A stretch of DNA of 37,809 bases from Alphaproteobacteria bacterium (GTDB lineage Bacteria > Pseudomonadota > Alphaproteobacteria > Rhodobacterales > Rhodobacteraceae), in contig JAUIBL010000032.1 of NCBI GenBank assembly GCA_030428355.1, positions 1 to 37,809 on the forward strand, written 5' to 3'. A model generated the notes under the pieces. That model saw only the letters and a list, made by a program, of their open reading frames with translations, had not been told where the DNA came from and ran no database searches. A program made the position numbers and the translations under genes. Numbering within the stretch: the stretch's first letter is position 1; the number at the start of each line of letters is the position of its first letter. Below, piece by piece: positions 16,914 through 24,801 of the stretch.

Positions 16914-17921
16914 ATGATCCGTTTCGCTGCGATCCTGATCGTGTGTGCCATGCTGGCGGGCTGTGCCGGTGACCCGCTGCGCGATGTGCCGCGTCTGGCT
17001 GACGCCGATGTCAGCGATGCCGACATCCGGGCCGCCCTGCGCGGCGATGCCGATGTCGCGGCAGAGGATGTCGCTGCGGAGGATGTCGCAGAGGCCCCCG
17101 ATGCCGCACCGCGTGGCCTTTTTGGCCGTCTGTTCGGCACGGGCACAGACAGGGCTGGCGACGAAACCGGCGCAGAGACCCCGCTTGATGTGGCCGAGAC
17201 CCCTTCCGGGGCCGAGGATGCGCAAATCGCAGCGGACGCGCCTGCAGCGGAAGGGGCGGAGACCGGACCCGTGGCCGAAACGGCGGCTGCGCCGCGTCGG
17301 GGCCTGCTGGGCTTTCTGAGTCGTGCCGCGCAATCCGCACGCGCCGAGGAACCGGTCGAACTGGCCGCGCTGCCGGGCCAGCCGGGACCCGATGCCGCGC
17401 CAACCCGCGGCGGGGATCCCGACGCGCCGGATTTCCGCATCGTGCCCTTGGGCACGGTGCTGCCCTATGGCGTACTGGCACGGGTCTGTGATGTTCCGGA
17501 CCGTCAGCTTGGCACGCGGGTCGACCGTTATCCGGACACACGATCGGTCTATACGCTTTACGATTCCCAACCGGGCAACACCGCGCCGCACAGCTTTTAC
17601 CTGACCGGGTTCGACGATGGCTGCGCCCGGCAGTTCACCGCCGCTCTGGCCCTGTTCGGCAGCCCGGAAACGCATGAACAATTGCGCTATGGACTGCCGT
17701 CGAAGGTGCAGCCCTATTCAACGACCGATGCGGCCTATGAGACGCTCAAGTCGCGGGTCTGCGGTGTCGGCAAAGGCAAACCCTGCGGGTCGTCGATGTC
17801 GCGTCTGGCGCGCAATACCGCGTTTGTCAGCGTTTACGAGACATTCGGGTCGAACCCGGAGTGGAAGACCATCCTGCTGCATGACGGCGAAGTCGTGGAA
17901 ACCGACATCCGCAGCAACTGA
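16914..17921 (+). CDS. Predicted lipoprotein of unknown function
   Basis: The 335-residue product starts MIRFAAILIVCAMLAGCAGD with a clear lipobox LAGC, so Cys17 should be lipidated and the protein membrane-anchored. Residues 20-150 are low complexity, rich in Ala, Asp and Glu, with near repeats such as DVAAEDVAAEDVAEAP. The C-terminal half (from FRIVPLGTVLPYGVLARVCD) looks folded and has several cysteines (RVCD, GCARQF, RVCGVGKGKPCG) and the segment NTAFVSVYETFGSNPEWKT. It has the look of a Rhodobacterales-specific family. A GTG just before this ATG could add one residue. It stands 89 bases after dnaE and faces slyX. Confidence 0.8.
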   Translation: MIRFAAILIVCAMLAGCAGDPLRDVPRLADADVSDADIRAALRGDADVAAEDVAAEDVAEAPDAAPRGLFGRLFGTGTDRAGDETGAETPLDVAETPSGAEDAQIAADAPAAEGAETGPVAETAAAPRRGLLGFLSRAAQSARAEEPVELAALPGQPGPDAAPTRGGDPDAPDFRIVPLGTVLPYGVLARVCDVPDRQLGTRVDRYPDTRSVYTLYDSQPGNTAPHSFYLTGFDDGCARQFTAALALFGSPETHEQLRYGLPSKVQPYSTTDAAYETLKSRVCGVGKGKPCGSSMSRLARNTAFVSVYETFGSNPEWKTILLHDGEVVETDIRSN

Positions 17922-17927
17922 TCGGGG

Positions 17928-18128
17928 TCAGTAATGCGGCGGCCGTTCGTCGCCCAGCACAACGCCGCCGGTTCCTTCGGCCTCGCGTTCGGCTTCGCGC
18001 AGCATCAGCATTTCGACCCGCGCGGTCAGGCGGTCGATCTCCTTGGCCTGTCGCGCCACGGTGTCGGACAGGTCGTCCGTGACGCGCAACAGATGTGCGA
18101 TGCGTTCTTCGAGGGCAGTGATGTCCAT
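17928..18128 (-). CDS. slyX: SlyX family protein
   Basis: The 66-residue product starts [20 protein letters not shown] and continues as one long heptad helix ([20 protein letters not shown]), ending in DERPPHY, the typical SlyX tail. The molecular function of SlyX is not established. The ATG at 18128 matches the family N-terminus; the frame stays open far upstream but those residues are not SlyX. It converges on the lipoprotein gene with only six bases between stops. Confidence 0.9.
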   Translation of the reverse strand: MDITALEERIAHLLRVTDDLSDTVARQAKEIDRLTARVEMLMLREAEREAEGTGGVVLGDERPPHY

Positions 18129-18167
18129 ATACAACAGATGCGCATGGGCGCGGGTCTTGGCAAGGGG

Positions 18168-18193
18168 CAATAGGTCCGCAACCGGACCTATTG
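18168..18193. other. Perfect 11-bp stem-loop upstream of hisS and slyX
   Basis: CAATAGGTCCG (18168-18178) pairs perfectly with CGGACCTATTG (18183-18193) over a CAAC loop. It abuts an 18-bp palindrome. No T-run follows on either strand, and it lies in a divergent promoter region, so a regulatory role is more likely than termination. Confidence 0.7.
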
Positions 18194-18209
18194 TTTCGCG
18201 CGCGAAACA
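18192..18209. promoter_or_regulatory. Perfect 18-bp palindrome TGTTTC-GCGCGC-GAAACA
   Basis: TGTTTCGCGCGCGAAACA is fully self-complementary and shares two bases with the preceding stem-loop. Its outer half-sites match those of the ParB target parS (TGTTTC and GAAACA) but the centre is six rather than four bases long. It lies in the divergent slyX/hisS region and could bind a dimeric regulator. Confidence 0.6.
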
Positions 18210-18339
18210 TTGGGTCCGATCCGGCCCTTTTACCCATTTGTTAACCTCTTCGCCCATAGCGGTGACGCGGCTCTGCTTGCCCCCTCGGGTTCCAGCGTTT
18301 AGAGGAGGCGCGACACGCAAGCCCGATCGGGAATTGACC

Positions 18340-19974
18340 ATGGCCAAAGACAAGAATGCCCCCAAGCCCAAGGCGCAGACGCCCAAGGGCTTCCGCGATT
18401 ATTTCGGCACCGAAGTGACCGAACGCGCCGAAATGCTGGCGCAGATCGCCGGGGTCTATCATCGCTACGGGTTCGACGCGCTGGAAAGCTCGGCAGTGGA
18501 AACGGTCGAGGCGCTGGGCAAGTTCCTGCCGGATGTGGATCGCCCCAACGAGGGTGTCTTTGCCTGGCAGGAGGACGAGGACGGCGACAAGGGGGATTGG
18601 CTGGCGCTGCGTTATGATCTGACGGCCCCTCTGGCGCGGGTCTATGCCCAGCACCGCAACGACCTGCCGCTGCCCTACCGACGCTTTGCGATGGGGCCGG
18701 TCTGGCGCAACGAAAAGCCGGGGCCGGGGCGGTATCGCCAGTTTTATCAATGCGATGCGGATACGGTTGGGTCGGCGTCGGTTGCGGCGGATGCCGAGAT
18801 TTGCGCGATGCTTGCCGATTGCCTCGAACAGGTCGGCATCCCGCGCGGCGACTACATCATCCGGGTGAACAACCGGAAAGTGCTGAACGGTGTCCTCGAG
18901 ACTATGGGGCTGCAGGACGACGACCAGCGCGCCGCCGTGCTGCGCACCATCGACAAGTTCGACAAAGTCGGCGAGGCAGGCGTACGCGAGCTTCTGGGCC
19001 AAGGGCGGTTGGACGCATCAGGGGCCTATATCGACGGTGTGGGGCTGAGCGAAGCACAGATGCAGCCAGTCTTGGCCTTCATCAACTACTTTGCAGCGGT
19101 ACAAGACAAACTCGCGTTGGAGGCATCGCGAGCAATCGAGGAAGGCGATAAAGAAAGAGGTTCGAAACTCGACAAGGCCCGGTATTCAGTTTCTTTTGAA
19201 TTCAAAGACACGCCAGAAATCTCAGGAGATGTCGAATCTCTAAAGATCTGGAATAGCCGCGTGCTCGACCATCTCCAATCGATCATCGGAAACTCAGAAA
19301 TTGGGTTTCAGGGTGTTGAGGAACTCCGAGAAATCTCGAGTCTTTTGATCTCGCTCGGATACGGGCCAGATAGAATACGGATCGACCCCTCGGTTGTGCG
19401 CGGTCTGGGCTATTACACCGGCCCGGTGTTCGAGGCCGAGCTTACCTTTGAAATCCTTGATGAAAAGGGCCGCAAGCGCCAGTTCGGTTCGGTCGCGGGC
19501 GGCGGGCGCTATGACGATCTGGTCAAGCGCTTTATCGGCCAGCCGGTCCCCGCCACGGGGGTCAGCATCGGTGTGGATCGCCTGTTGGCCGCGTTGCGTG
19601 AAAAAGGCCGGATCGGCAGCCAGAGCGTTGGACCAGTTGTGGTCACCGTCATGGATCGCGACCGGATGGGCGATTATCAGGCGATGGTGGCGGAACTGCG
19701 CAGCGCGGGCATCCGGGCCGAGGTCTATCTGGGCAATCCCAAAAACTTCGGCAACCAGCTGAAATACGCGGACAAGCGGAATTCGCCCGTGGCCGTGATT
19801 GAAGGTGGGGACGAAAAGGCCAATGGCGTGGTGCAGATCAAGGACCTGATCCTTGGGGCCAAGATCGCGGAAAGTGCCAGCCTCGAGGAATGGCAGGACC
19901 GCCCGAACCAGTTCGAAGTGCCGCGCGATCAGCTTGTGTCCAAGGTGCGCGAGATCCTCGAAAGCTATTCCTGA
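18340..19974 (+). CDS. hisS: Histidine--tRNA ligase with an AT-richer inner segment
   Basis: HisRS charges tRNA-His. The 544-residue product begins [20 protein letters not shown] (motif 1 region [10 protein letters not shown]), has motif 2 [20 protein letters not shown] and the histidine-binding [14 protein letters not shown], then motif 3 [13 protein letters not shown] and a C-terminal anticodon domain. It is longer than the usual 420-500 residues. The region coded by about 19081-19380 ([20 protein letters not shown] through [12 protein letters not shown]) is distinctly lower in GC, uses AGA, ATA and CTA codons rare elsewhere here, and includes about 50 residues beyond the usual alphaproteobacterial form. 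Motifs are intact, so the enzyme should work. It is coupled to hisZ by TGATG. Confidence 0.95.
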   Translation: MAKDKNAPKPKAQTPKGFRDYFGTEVTERAEMLAQIAGVYHRYGFDALESSAVETVEALGKFLPDVDRPNEGVFAWQEDEDGDKGDWLALRYDLTAPLARVYAQHRNDLPLPYRRFAMGPVWRNEKPGPGRYRQFYQCDADTVGSASVAADAEICAMLADCLEQVGIPRGDYIIRVNNRKVLNGVLETMGLQDDDQRAAVLRTIDKFDKVGEAGVRELLGQGRLDASGAYIDGVGLSEAQMQPVLAFINYFAAVQDKLALEASRAIEEGDKERGSKLDKARYSVSFEFKDTPEISGDVESLKIWNSRVLDHLQSIIGNSEIGFQGVEELREISSLLISLGYGPDRIRIDPSVVRGLGYYTGPVFEAELTFEILDEKGRKRQFGSVAGGGRYDDLVKRFIGQPVPATGVSIGVDRLLAALREKGRIGSQSVGPVVVTVMDRDRMGDYQAMVAELRSAGIRAEVYLGNPKNFGNQLKYADKRNSPVAVIEGGDEKANGVVQIKDLILGAKIAESASLEEWQDRPNQFEVPRDQLVSKVREILESYS

Positions 19975-21071
19975 TGGCGCAGGACATTCCCATGAAGTCG
20001 CGCGTCCGGATCGAGGCTGAATCCATCTGCGACGGGTTTGTTGCCGCTGGCGCGGCGCGGTTCGAAACCGACATCCTGCTGCAAGCAGAGGTTCTGCTGG
20101 ACCTTTATGGCGAAGACATCCGCGCGCGGGCCTATGTGACGACCGATCCGGAACGCGGCGAGATGATGCTGCGCCCGGACTTCACCGTGCCGGTGGTGCA
20201 GTACCACATGGCGGGTGACGGTCTGCCGGCCAGCTACACCTATTTCGGTGAAGTGTTCCGCAAGCAGGAAGACCACCCGGACCGGCGCAGCGAATACATG
20301 CAGGTCGGTTACGAGGAATTCGGCGGCGCCAATGCGGCGGCGGCGGATGCGGATGTGTTCGGACGGTTTTCCGATGTGCTCGCCCCGCTGGGACTGCGCG
20401 CGGCGACCGGGGACATCGGCATCCTCATCGCGATGGTGCGGGGGCTTGCCACGACGGAGGACCGGCGCGCGGCCTTGATGCGCCATATCTGGCGGCCTGC
20501 GCGGTTTACGGCGCTGGTCAAACGCTTTGCCGGGCTTGCGCCCGTACCGCCGTCGCGGGCGGCGCTGCTGGCCTCGGAGACTCCGTTGCAGGACGCGGGC
20601 GTGATGATCGGACTGCGCAGCGAACGCGAGATTGAAACCCGGATCGACGCCCTGCGCGCGGATGCGGCGGAACCACCGATGTCGGCAGAGATCGTTGACC
20701 TGATCGCCGCCGTGCTGTCCGTGTCGGAAACCTGCCCGAACGCGCTTGAACATCTGCGCGATATTGCGGTGGATATGCCGGGCCTGCTCCCCGCGCTCGA
20801 CCGGTTCGAGGCGCGTTGCGAGGCGATGGCCCGGCGCGGTGTCGATGTGGACAGCCTGCCGTTTGAGGCGTCCTACGGGCGTACGTCCATGGAATACTAC
20901 GACGGGTTTGTTTTTGGCTTCTATTCCGAGGCGCGGCCTGACCTGCCTCCGGTGGCAACCGGAGGGCGTTACGACGCACTGACCCGGCGGCTGGGGCAGG
21001 GGCGCGAGATCCCTGCGGTGGGCGGCGTGATCCGGCCGGATCTGGTGCTTGATCTTGGGGGGCTGCCATGA
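19974..21071 (+). CDS. hisZ: ATP phosphoribosyltransferase regulatory subunit HisZ
   Basis: HisZ is a HisRS paralogue without synthetase activity that activates short-form HisG and carries histidine feedback control. The 365-residue product starts [20 protein letters not shown] and keeps HisRS-like motifs: MLRPDFTVPVVQYHMAG, YFGEVFRKQEDHPDRRSEYM and, near the end, YDGFVFGFYSEARPDLPPVA with TGGRYDALTRRLGQG. The start overlaps the hisS stop by one base; an ATG six codons later is possible. It overlaps hisG by 4 bases. Confidence 0.95.
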   Translation: MAQDIPMKSRVRIEAESICDGFVAAGAARFETDILLQAEVLLDLYGEDIRARAYVTTDPERGEMMLRPDFTVPVVQYHMAGDGLPASYTYFGEVFRKQEDHPDRRSEYMQVGYEEFGGANAAAADADVFGRFSDVLAPLGLRAATGDIGILIAMVRGLATTEDRRAALMRHIWRPARFTALVKRFAGLAPVPPSRAALLASETPLQDAGVMIGLRSEREIETRIDALRADAAEPPMSAEIVDLIAAVLSVSETCPNALEHLRDIAVDMPGLLPALDRFEARCEAMARRGVDVDSLPFEASYGRTSMEYYDGFVFGFYSEARPDLPPVATGGRYDALTRRLGQGREIPAVGGVIRPDLVLDLGGLP

Positions 21072-21760
21072 CGATCAAGCTGGGTGTGCCGTCCAAGGGG
21101 CGGCTGATGGAAAAGACCTTCGACTGGTTCGGCGCGCGCGGTGTGACGCTGACGCGGACAGGGTCGGAGCGCGAATATGCCGGTGCAGTGGACGGGGTCG
21201 ACGGCGTTGATCTGGTGCTGCTTTCGGCGGGGGAAATCCCGCGCGAACTGGCGGCGGGGCGCATTCACCTTGGGGTGACGGGCAACGACCTCATTCAGGA
21301 AAAGCTGGTACAGTGGGATCAGAAGGTCGAACCGCTGGCGCGTTTGGGTTTTGGCCATGCGAACCTGATCGTGGCGGTGCCGCAATGCTGGATCGATGTG
21401 GACACGCTCGATGATCTGGACGGTGCGGCGGCAGCGTTTCGCGCGCGGCATGGGTTCCGGATGCGGATCGCCACCAAGTACCACCGGCTGGTGCGGGATT
21501 ATCTGCGTCGGGGCGGGGTTGCGGATTACCAGCTTGTGGACAGCCAGGGGGCGACCGAAGGCACGGTCAAGAACCTGACGGCAGAGGCGATTGCCGACAT
21601 CACCTCGACCGGGGAGACGTTGCGGGCCAACCATCTGAAAATCCTCGATGAACCGCCGGTTCTGGAAAGTCAGGCGACGCTGTTCCGGAGCAGGAGGGCC
21701 GAGGTGACGGATCAGGAGTGGGCAGACCTGCGGGCGCTGATCGAACGGCTGGGGCTGTAG
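21068..21760 (+). CDS. hisG: ATP phosphoribosyltransferase catalytic subunit (short form)
   Basis: HisG joins ATP and PRPP in the first step of histidine synthesis. The 230-residue product starts MTIKLGVPSKGRLMEKTFDW and has LAAGRIHLGVTGNDLIQEKL and the PRPP-binding stretch GATEGTVKNLTAEAIADITS. It lacks the C-terminal ACT-like regulatory domain of long HisG, which explains the adjoining hisZ. The ATGA overlap with hisZ makes equal synthesis of both subunits likely. A palindromic terminator region follows directly. Confidence 0.97.
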   Translation: MTIKLGVPSKGRLMEKTFDWFGARGVTLTRTGSEREYAGAVDGVDGVDLVLLSAGEIPRELAAGRIHLGVTGNDLIQEKLVQWDQKVEPLARLGFGHANLIVAVPQCWIDVDTLDDLDGAAAAFRARHGFRMRIATKYHRLVRDYLRRGGVADYQLVDSQGATEGTVKNLTAEAIADITSTGETLRANHLKILDEPPVLESQATLFRSRRAEVTDQEWADLRALIERLGL

Positions 21761-21764
21761 CGCG

Positions 21765-21808
21765 GGTCACTCCGTCGACGGAGTGACCAAACGCGTCAAC
21801 GCGTTTGG
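21765..21808. terminator. Two adjoining hairpins between convergent hisG and the ABC1 kinase gene
   Basis: A perfect 24-bp palindrome (21765-21788, arms GGTCACTCCGTC and GACGGAGTGACC) begins four bases after the hisG stop. It is followed by CCAAACGCG (21787-21795) paired with CGCGTTTGG (21800-21808) over a TCAA loop. The two share CC at 21787-21788. There is no long T-run, but the place between convergent stops suits a two-way terminator. Confidence 0.6.
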
Positions 21809-21813
21809 GCGCG

Positions 21814-23133
21814 TTATGCGTAAGTCTGGAACAGGTCGCGCAGCGTGACCTGCGCGCGCAGGCGGGTGGCGAGCAGGAAGAGGCCAGCGGCCTTGCGTTG
21901 CAGGTAAAGCACTTCGGTCGGGGGTATGTGCTGGATCGACCGGTCGCGCCCAAGCGCCATGCCCCGGTCGCGCAGGTCTGACACAAGGGTTGTGTCGCCG
22001 AAATCAAACCCGTCCGGGTGCAGCATCGGGGCGTTGGCCGTTTCGACCATGCTCAGGATCTCGGCGCGGGTTTTGTCCGGCAAGGCGTCGGCAAGCAGGC
22101 CAAGGTCGCGCAGGGCTGTACCGATGCCGGGCAGGTCATTGTCCAGCGCCGGGCGCAGGATGGCGCGGGCGCGGGTCACGAGGTCGGGCGTCAGGCGGCG
22201 GGTTGCGCCGAAATCGAGCAGGACTAGTTTGCCGGTCTCGGGTTGCCAGCGGAAATTCGCGAAGTTGGGGTCGGACTGGACAAGGTGGAAGTCGAACACC
22301 TCGCGCATCATCAGGGCGATCAGGCGTTCCGCCATCCGGTTGCGGGTGGTCTGGTCTGCGTCTTCGAGCGTGTCGATGGGATCGGAGGGGATGAACTCCA
22401 TTGCGAGAATGTCGCGGGTGGAGAGGTCGTCATGGACCTGCGGGATGATGAAGTGCGGGTCGTCTTGCAGCAGATCGCCGAACTGTCGCAGGCTGCGGGC
22501 CTCCTGTTCGTAATCCGCCTCTTCATGCAGTTGCGCGCGGGCGTCTTCGAACAGCGGCGTGAGGTCGAGGCCTTTGGGCATCATGCCCGAGAGGCGCATC
22601 AGGCTGGCGAGGTTGCGCAGGTCGCTGTCGATACTGTCGCGGATGCCGGGATATTGAACCTTGATCGCCAGATCGCGGCCATCCTGGGTTTGCGCCCGGT
22701 GGACCTGCCCGATGGAGGCGGCGGCGATGGGCCGGACATCGAATTTTTTGAACCGTTTGGTAAAATCTGCGCCCCAGGCCTTGGTCAGCACCTGTTTGAG
22801 CTGCGCGGGCGGCATGAAATGCGCCTGTGCCTGCAACGGGCGGAGCACGGCGGCGAGTTCGGGGGTCAGCAGATCACCTGCTTCGAGGGAGAGAAGCTGC
22901 CCCATCTTCATCGCGGCACCGCGCATCTGTGACAGTTCGCGCGTCAGGCGCTGGGCGTTTGCCGGGGTGAGGAACATGTCGCGGGGCGACGGTTTGCGGC
23001 CTTGGAACAGCGAGCGTGCGCCGGCTGCGGCGGCGGAGGTCAGAAGACCCCCGGCCAGCCCGCCCATGCGGGCGGCACGGGCGGCGCGTCCGGTGGGGAC
23101 GGCGCGGCTGCGGCTGTCGAACTCATCCTTCAT
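21814..23133 (-). CDS. ABC1/UbiB-family atypical kinase
   Basis: The 439-residue product has the family marks of the ADCK/UbiB group: KxGQ motif (AAMKMGQLLSLEAGDLLTP), the alanine-rich nucleotide loop PIAAASIGQVHRAQTQDG, the lysine in DLAIKVQYPG, the ExD-type stretch LHEEADYEQEARSL, the catalytic loop HLVQSDPNFANFRW and the DFG-like LLDFGATRR. No membrane helices are seen at the C-terminus, unlike UbiB itself, so the gene symbol is left open. Members act as ATPases or kinases in quinone and lipid metabolism. The gene is alone on its strand with only a weak ribosome-binding site, 72 bases after yghU. Confidence 0.9.
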   Translation of the reverse strand: MKDEFDSRSRAVPTGRAARAARMGGLAGGLLTSAAAAGARSLFQGRKPSPRDMFLTPANAQRLTRELSQMRGAAMKMGQLLSLEAGDLLTPELAAVLRPLQAQAHFMPPAQLKQVLTKAWGADFTKRFKKFDVRPIAAASIGQVHRAQTQDGRDLAIKVQYPGIRDSIDSDLRNLASLMRLSGMMPKGLDLTPLFEDARAQLHEEADYEQEARSLRQFGDLLQDDPHFIIPQVHDDLSTRDILAMEFIPSDPIDTLEDADQTTRNRMAERLIALMMREVFDFHLVQSDPNFANFRWQPETGKLVLLDFGATRRLTPDLVTRARAILRPALDNDLPGIGTALRDLGLLADALPDKTRAEILSMVETANAPMLHPDGFDFGDTTLVSDLRDRGMALGRDRSIQHIPPTEVLYLQRKAAGLFLLATRLRAQVTLRDLFQTYA

Positions 23134-23205
23134 GCCGCCTGAGATAAGGCCGCGATGGGATGCGGCAATATCCGCGCGCCGATTGTCGCGGCGCGCTGGG
23201 GCGGG

Positions 23206-24072
23206 TCATTCGGCGGCTGCGATCTTGTCCTGCGTCTTTGTGTCGAAATCAGACGCATCGTGGCGTTCGTGCAGTTGTTCGCTGGGGTCGCCAAAGGCGC
23301 GGTTGACCATGCGGCCGCGTTTGACGGCCGGGCGGGCGTCGATGGCTTTGGCCCATCGGACCACGTTGGTGTAGCTTTCGACGTCAAGGAATTCGGCGGC
23401 GTTGTAGAGGCGGCCCAGAACCAACCCGCCATACCACGGCCAGATCGCCATGTCGGCGATGGTGTAATCCGGCCCGCTGATGAAATCGCGGTCGGCCAGT
23501 TGCCGGTCAAGCACGTCAAGCTGGCGCTTGGTTTCCATGGCAAAGCGGTTGATCGGGTATTCCATCGGTTCGGGCGCATAGGCATAGAAATGGCCGAAAC
23601 CGCCGCCCAGATAAGGCGCGCTGCCCATCTGCCAGAAGAGCCAGTTCAGCATCTCTGCGCGGTTTTCCGGTGCGCCGAGGAAGGCGTCGAACTTTTCCGC
23701 AAGGTGCATCAGGATCGCAGCGGACTCGAACACGCGCACAGGTGTGTCGCCGGAGCGGTCCATCAGGGCGGGGATCTTGGAGTTGGGGTTGATGTCGACA
23801 AAGCCCGAGCCGAACTGGTCGCCATCGCCGATCTTGATCAGCCACGCATCGTACTCCGCGCCGGTGTGACCGGCTGCCAGCAATTCCTCGAACATGATGG
23901 TGACCTTCTGGCCGTTCGGGGTGGCAAGGCTGTAAAGCTGAAACGGGTGGGTGCCGACCGGCAATTCCTTGTCATGGGTCGCGCCCGCAATGGGGCGGTT
24001 GGTGCTGGCGAACTTGCCGCCGTTTTCCTTGTCCCATGTCCAGACTTTGGGAGGCGTGTAGCTGTTGGTCAT
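23206..24072 (-). CDS. yghU: Glutathione-dependent disulfide-bond oxidoreductase (GST fold)
   Basis: The 288-residue product matches E. coli YghU in length and layout: a long N-terminal arm (YTPPKVWTWDKENGGKFAST, NRPIAGATHDKELPVG), a thioredoxin-fold GST N-domain with QLYSLATPNGQKVTIMFEEL and INPNSKIPALMDRSG, and an all-helical C-domain with APYLGGGFGHFYAYAPEPME and ISGPDYTIADMAIWPWYGGL. YghU-type enzymes reduce disulfides with two bound glutathiones and use a threonine/asparagine rather than a catalytic cysteine; T52 N53-like residues are in ATPNGQK. Cytoplasmic. Confidence 0.92.
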   Translation of the reverse strand: MTNSYTPPKVWTWDKENGGKFASTNRPIAGATHDKELPVGTHPFQLYSLATPNGQKVTIMFEELLAAGHTGAEYDAWLIKIGDGDQFGSGFVDINPNSKIPALMDRSGDTPVRVFESAAILMHLAEKFDAFLGAPENRAEMLNWLFWQMGSAPYLGGGFGHFYAYAPEPMEYPINRFAMETKRQLDVLDRQLADRDFISGPDYTIADMAIWPWYGGLVLGRLYNAAEFLDVESYTNVVRWAKAIDARPAVKRGRMVNRAFGDPSEQLHERHDASDFDTKTQDKIAAAE

Positions 24073-24165
24073 GTCGGTTGTCCTGTTCGCTGCGAGGGTG
24101 CGCCCAAGCTATGCATTGATCCTGAAACTGCCAGTGCAGAAACGCAGAGGGCCTGTGCGGTCGGG

Positions 24166-24597
24166 TCAGAGCACACCGATTTCAGCCAGTGCGCCCGCCA
24201 GTTCGGGGGGCAGGGTGTCGTCGTTGAGGCGCGATGTGCCGAGGTCGCGGGGAGCGTCTTCGGGTTTGAGGTAGCGCCAGCCCTGGAACGGGCGTTTGGG
24301 GGCAGTGGCGGTGCGGATGAGTTCGGGGTCAAGAACGATTCCACAGCGGCGGATGCCATCGTCGCCGGTGATCTCTTCCAGCCCGAGGATGCGTTGGCGG
24401 GCCTGCACCAGACCCTTGACCACCCAATAGATCGAGCCGCCATTGAGCAAGTCCGCCTCGCGTTTGGGCCACATGCGGGTGAGGTGGAAATACTGGCCGT
24501 TGACCCGCTGCTTCGAACGGTTCTGCTGCCAATCCTCGATCTGTTCGACACTGTCCGAGCCGACAGAGAGTTTGATGAGATGGATGGTGCCTGCCAT
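24166..24597 (-). CDS. DUF1489-family protein
   Basis: The 143-residue product starts MAGTIHLIKLSVGSDSVEQI and contains YFHLTRMWPKREADLLNGGS, IYWVVKGLVQARQRILGLEE and RPFQGWRYLKPEDAPRDL, which I recognise as the DUF1489 family found throughout alphaproteobacteria. Its function is unknown; no signal peptide or membrane segment is present. The ATG at 24597 has a GGGAG-type site upstream; in-frame residues before it do not fit. It is divergent from nrdJ. Confidence 0.85.
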   Translation of the reverse strand: MAGTIHLIKLSVGSDSVEQIEDWQQNRSKQRVNGQYFHLTRMWPKREADLLNGGSIYWVVKGLVQARQRILGLEEITGDDGIRRCGIVLDPELIRTATAPKRPFQGWRYLKPEDAPRDLGTSRLNDDTLPPELAGALAEIGVL

Positions 24598-24678
24598 TGG
24601 GATCTCCCTTGAAGCGAAGATTAGACGTCGGAGGAGGGGGTTCAAGGGGCGACGTGGCTGCACAGGGTTTTCATGGGG

Positions 24679-24773
24679 TTATCCACAGAGTCTTCCCCAA
24701 GTCCTACCGAATGTGGTAGGCTTTTCGTCCCATCAAAACTAATTGTTGTTTTTCCCTGACAGGGTATCCTGTC
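24679..24773 (+). promoter_or_regulatory. nrdJ control region: DnaA box and two inverted repeats
   Basis: TTATCCACA (24679-24687) is an exact match to the strong DnaA box. CCTACC (24703-24708) and GGTAGG (24715-24720) form an inverted repeat with a 6-base centre, and GACAGG (24758-24763) with CCTGTC (24768-24773) form another with a 4-base centre. All lie within 125 bases before the nrdJ ATG, in the divergent region shared with the DUF1489 gene. No conserved cobalamin-riboswitch B12 box is seen. Confidence 0.6.
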
Positions 24774-24801
24774 GGTCTTCCATCAGAGGGGAATCGCTGC
24801 C

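Noticed and set aside
18192..18209. parS centromere site
   Set aside because: The half-sites agree but the centre is six bases instead of four, and no parAB genes or further copies are in view.
24598..24801. Cobalamin riboswitch before the B12-dependent reductase
   Set aside because: No B12-box-like conserved sequence is visible and the region is short; only a DnaA box and two dyads are seen.
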